Part shown: piece by piece, positions 6,754 to 7,508 of the stretch
Position numbering within the stretch: the first letter of the stretch is position 1
Layout: each line of letters opens with the position of its first letter
Assembly (NCBI GenBank): GCA_002338385.1
Contig: DDIE01000058.1
Coordinates: 8,085 to 15,592, forward strand
From: Proteobacteria bacterium UBA1858
GTDB lineage: Bacteria; Pseudomonadota; Gammaproteobacteria; UBA4575
Direction of reading: 5' to 3'
DNA: 7,508 nucleotides
Position numbers and translations under genes: made by a program
The notes under the pieces: generated by a model
What the model saw: only the letters and a program-made list of their open reading frames with translations
The model's database searches: none
What the model was told of the DNA's origin: nothing

Positions 6754-7150
6754 ATGAGAAATCTACAATTACTCACCGACAAAGTAGCGATTGGCCTATC
6801 TGCGGCCTGCGCGATGCATTGTCTTATATTCCCGCTGCTGGTGATTTGGTTGCCGGCTTTTGCTGTGTTGCCATTAGCAGACGAAGCATTTCATGTCTGG
6901 ATGGTGGTTGTGGTGATTCCGACCAGTATTTACGCACTTACTCTGGGCTGTAAACAACATAAGCGCTATCAATTACTCAACCTAGGCCTGCTGGGCTTGT
7001 CTTATTGTGGCTATTGTTTTTGGTGAGCTGCTGTTGGGTGCGGCTGGAGAAAAAATATTGACAGTTATTGGGGCACTCACACTTGCTATTGGTCATTTCA
7101 AAAATTATCGCCTGTGTCGTCAAAAGATAGAATGTGCCTGTCCAGAATAG
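6754..7150 (+). pseudogene. MerC-domain membrane protein gene with a frameshift
   Basis: The first 82 codons (from ATG 6754) encode the front of a MerC-domain protein: an amphipathic start, then CAMHC (C19, C23) in the first membrane helix, PLADEAFHVWMVVVVIPTSIYALTLGC as second helix, and KQHKRYQLL. In this frame the product turns into GLSYCGYCFW and stops at 7024-7026. Skipping one base (t at 7000) restores the family sequence LIVAIVFGELLLGAAGEK, then ILTVIGALTLAIGHFKNYRLC, ending at TAG 7148-7150 for about 131 aa, the normal length. So there is one inserted base (or two missing), from a mutation or a sequencing error. MerC is a mercury carrier in mer operons; this relative, with ZigA and DUF1826, is more likely a zinc-responsive membrane protein, transport unproven. 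It follows DUF1826 by 42 bp without an obvious terminator. No good ribosome binding site is seen; a TTG at 6745 is an alternative start. Confidence 0.85.
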
Positions 7151-7166
7151 CAAGGCATGAATCCGC

Positions 7167-7195
7167 TTGTCACTGCCCACCAGAGTAATGATAAT
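7167..7195 (+). promoter_or_regulatory. Candidate sigma70 promoter for the right-edge gene
   Basis: TTGTCA (7167-7172) and GATAAT (7190-7195) are spaced by exactly 17 bases, each 5/6 to consensus. Transcription would begin near 7202, giving a leader of about 75 bases. It lies just after the MerC-domain gene, so the following exported protein probably has its own transcript and need not be part of the zinc operon. No Zur-like palindrome overlaps it. Confidence 0.6.
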
Positions 7196-7210
7196 CTGGT
7201 CTAGGTGTAG

Positions 7211-7229
7211 ACAGGCAATGGACGCCTGT
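7211..7229 (+). repeat. Small inverted repeat in the leader of the right-edge gene
   Basis: ACAGGC (7211-7216) and GCCTGT (7224-7229) can form a six-base-pair hairpin with a seven-base loop inside the predicted leader. It has no U-tract, so it is not an intrinsic terminator, and it does not cover the ribosome binding site. It may be chance. Confidence 0.3.
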
Positions 7230-7276
7230 TGGGCAAGTACCATGCCACACATTTAAGCAAATTCTAAGGGGACAAA

Positions 7277-7508
7277 ATGCGCAAAAATTGTTTGCACGGG
7301 TGGGCTGTGTTGGCACTCATAGTGAGTCATATCGTGCATGCAGAACATGCATCATTGGCGGATAATTGCGTTGTCAGTGATACCGTCGGGAACTACAATT
7401 GTGTAGCACCGAGTCGACGCGATAACCACGCCAGTCACACAGAAAAGCGACTATACATCGGTTTAGCTTGGGCGCTCGGCTCAGGTGCGCGATCAATTAT
7501 ACCGGCGG
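7277..7508 (+). CDS. Exported protein of unknown function, cut by right edge
   Basis: I do not recognise this gene. The reading frame from ATG 7277 is open for 77 codons to the end of the window. A strong ribosome binding site AAGGGGA (7266-7272) stands four bases before the ATG and a good promoter lies about 80 bases upstream, so it is likely real and expressed. Residues 1-22 look like a Sec signal peptide (MRKN, then hydrophobic AVLALIVSHIV, cleavage after VHA). The mature N-terminus has two cysteines (C31, C42) and several histidines (H24, H51, H54), then a polar stretch, and RLYIGLAWALGSGARS (58-73) that could be a membrane-like or beta-strand segment of a barrel. Too little is present to assign a family; periplasmic or outer-membrane location is inferred from the signal peptide only. 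Confidence 0.75.
   Translation, partial: MRKNCLHGWAVLALIVSHIVHAEHASLADNCVVSDTVGNYNCVAPSRRDNHASHTEKRLYIGLAWALGSGARSIIPA

Noticed and set aside
6977..7252. 91-codon minus-strand open frame over the MerC-domain gene and its downstream gap
   Set aside because: The plus strand carries clear MerC family sequence here; the minus frame has no ribosome binding site or family likeness.

Overview
The window looks like chromosome of a gammaproteobacterium, probably environmental or marine. The gene neighbourhood dsbD-cutA / fxsA-groES-groEL resembles the E. coli groE region, where fxsA lies upstream of groSL and aspA, dcuA, cutA and dsbD follow nearby; aspA and dcuA are absent here. GroEL aligns with E. 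coli GroEL from memory with the same length (548 aa) and the same residue register. The genus cannot be named from the sequence alone.

Layout. Positions 1-1817 (minus strand) hold dsbD, cut by the left edge, and cutA, which overlap by 25 bp as one transcription unit. A 141-bp divergent intergenic region follows. Then fxsA (1959-2417), a regulatory region with a strong sigma70-type promoter overlapping a near-perfect CIRCE operator (2457-2483), groES (2581-2871) and groEL (2913-4559), closed by a textbook intrinsic terminator (4593-4628). Next is a 14-bp perfect palindrome resembling a Zur box (4747-4760), followed by a three-gene unit: a ZigA/CobW-type metallochaperone GTPase (4817-6025), a DUF1826 protein overlapping it by 4 bp (6022-6711), and a MerC-domain membrane protein whose reading frame is broken by one extra base near 7000 (6754-7150). 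At the right edge a separate, well-formed promoter and ribosome binding site precede an exported protein of unknown function (7277 to the edge).

How the genes work together. The left and central blocks concern protein quality: DsbD passes electrons to periplasmic thiol proteins, GroES/GroEL fold cytoplasmic proteins, and FxsA is a membrane protein commonly found beside groE. The CIRCE site implies HrcA repression of groESL, which differs from the sigma32-only control of E. coli. The right block reads as a zinc-limitation operon: operator, GTPase chaperone, DUF1826 and MerC-like protein. The most interesting observation is that the DUF1826 protein carries an HxD...H-x10-R residue pattern like that of 2-oxoglutarate/Fe(II) oxygenases, suggesting this uncharacterised Zur-associated family could be a metal-dependent oxygenase. 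That is an inference and needs structural comparison.
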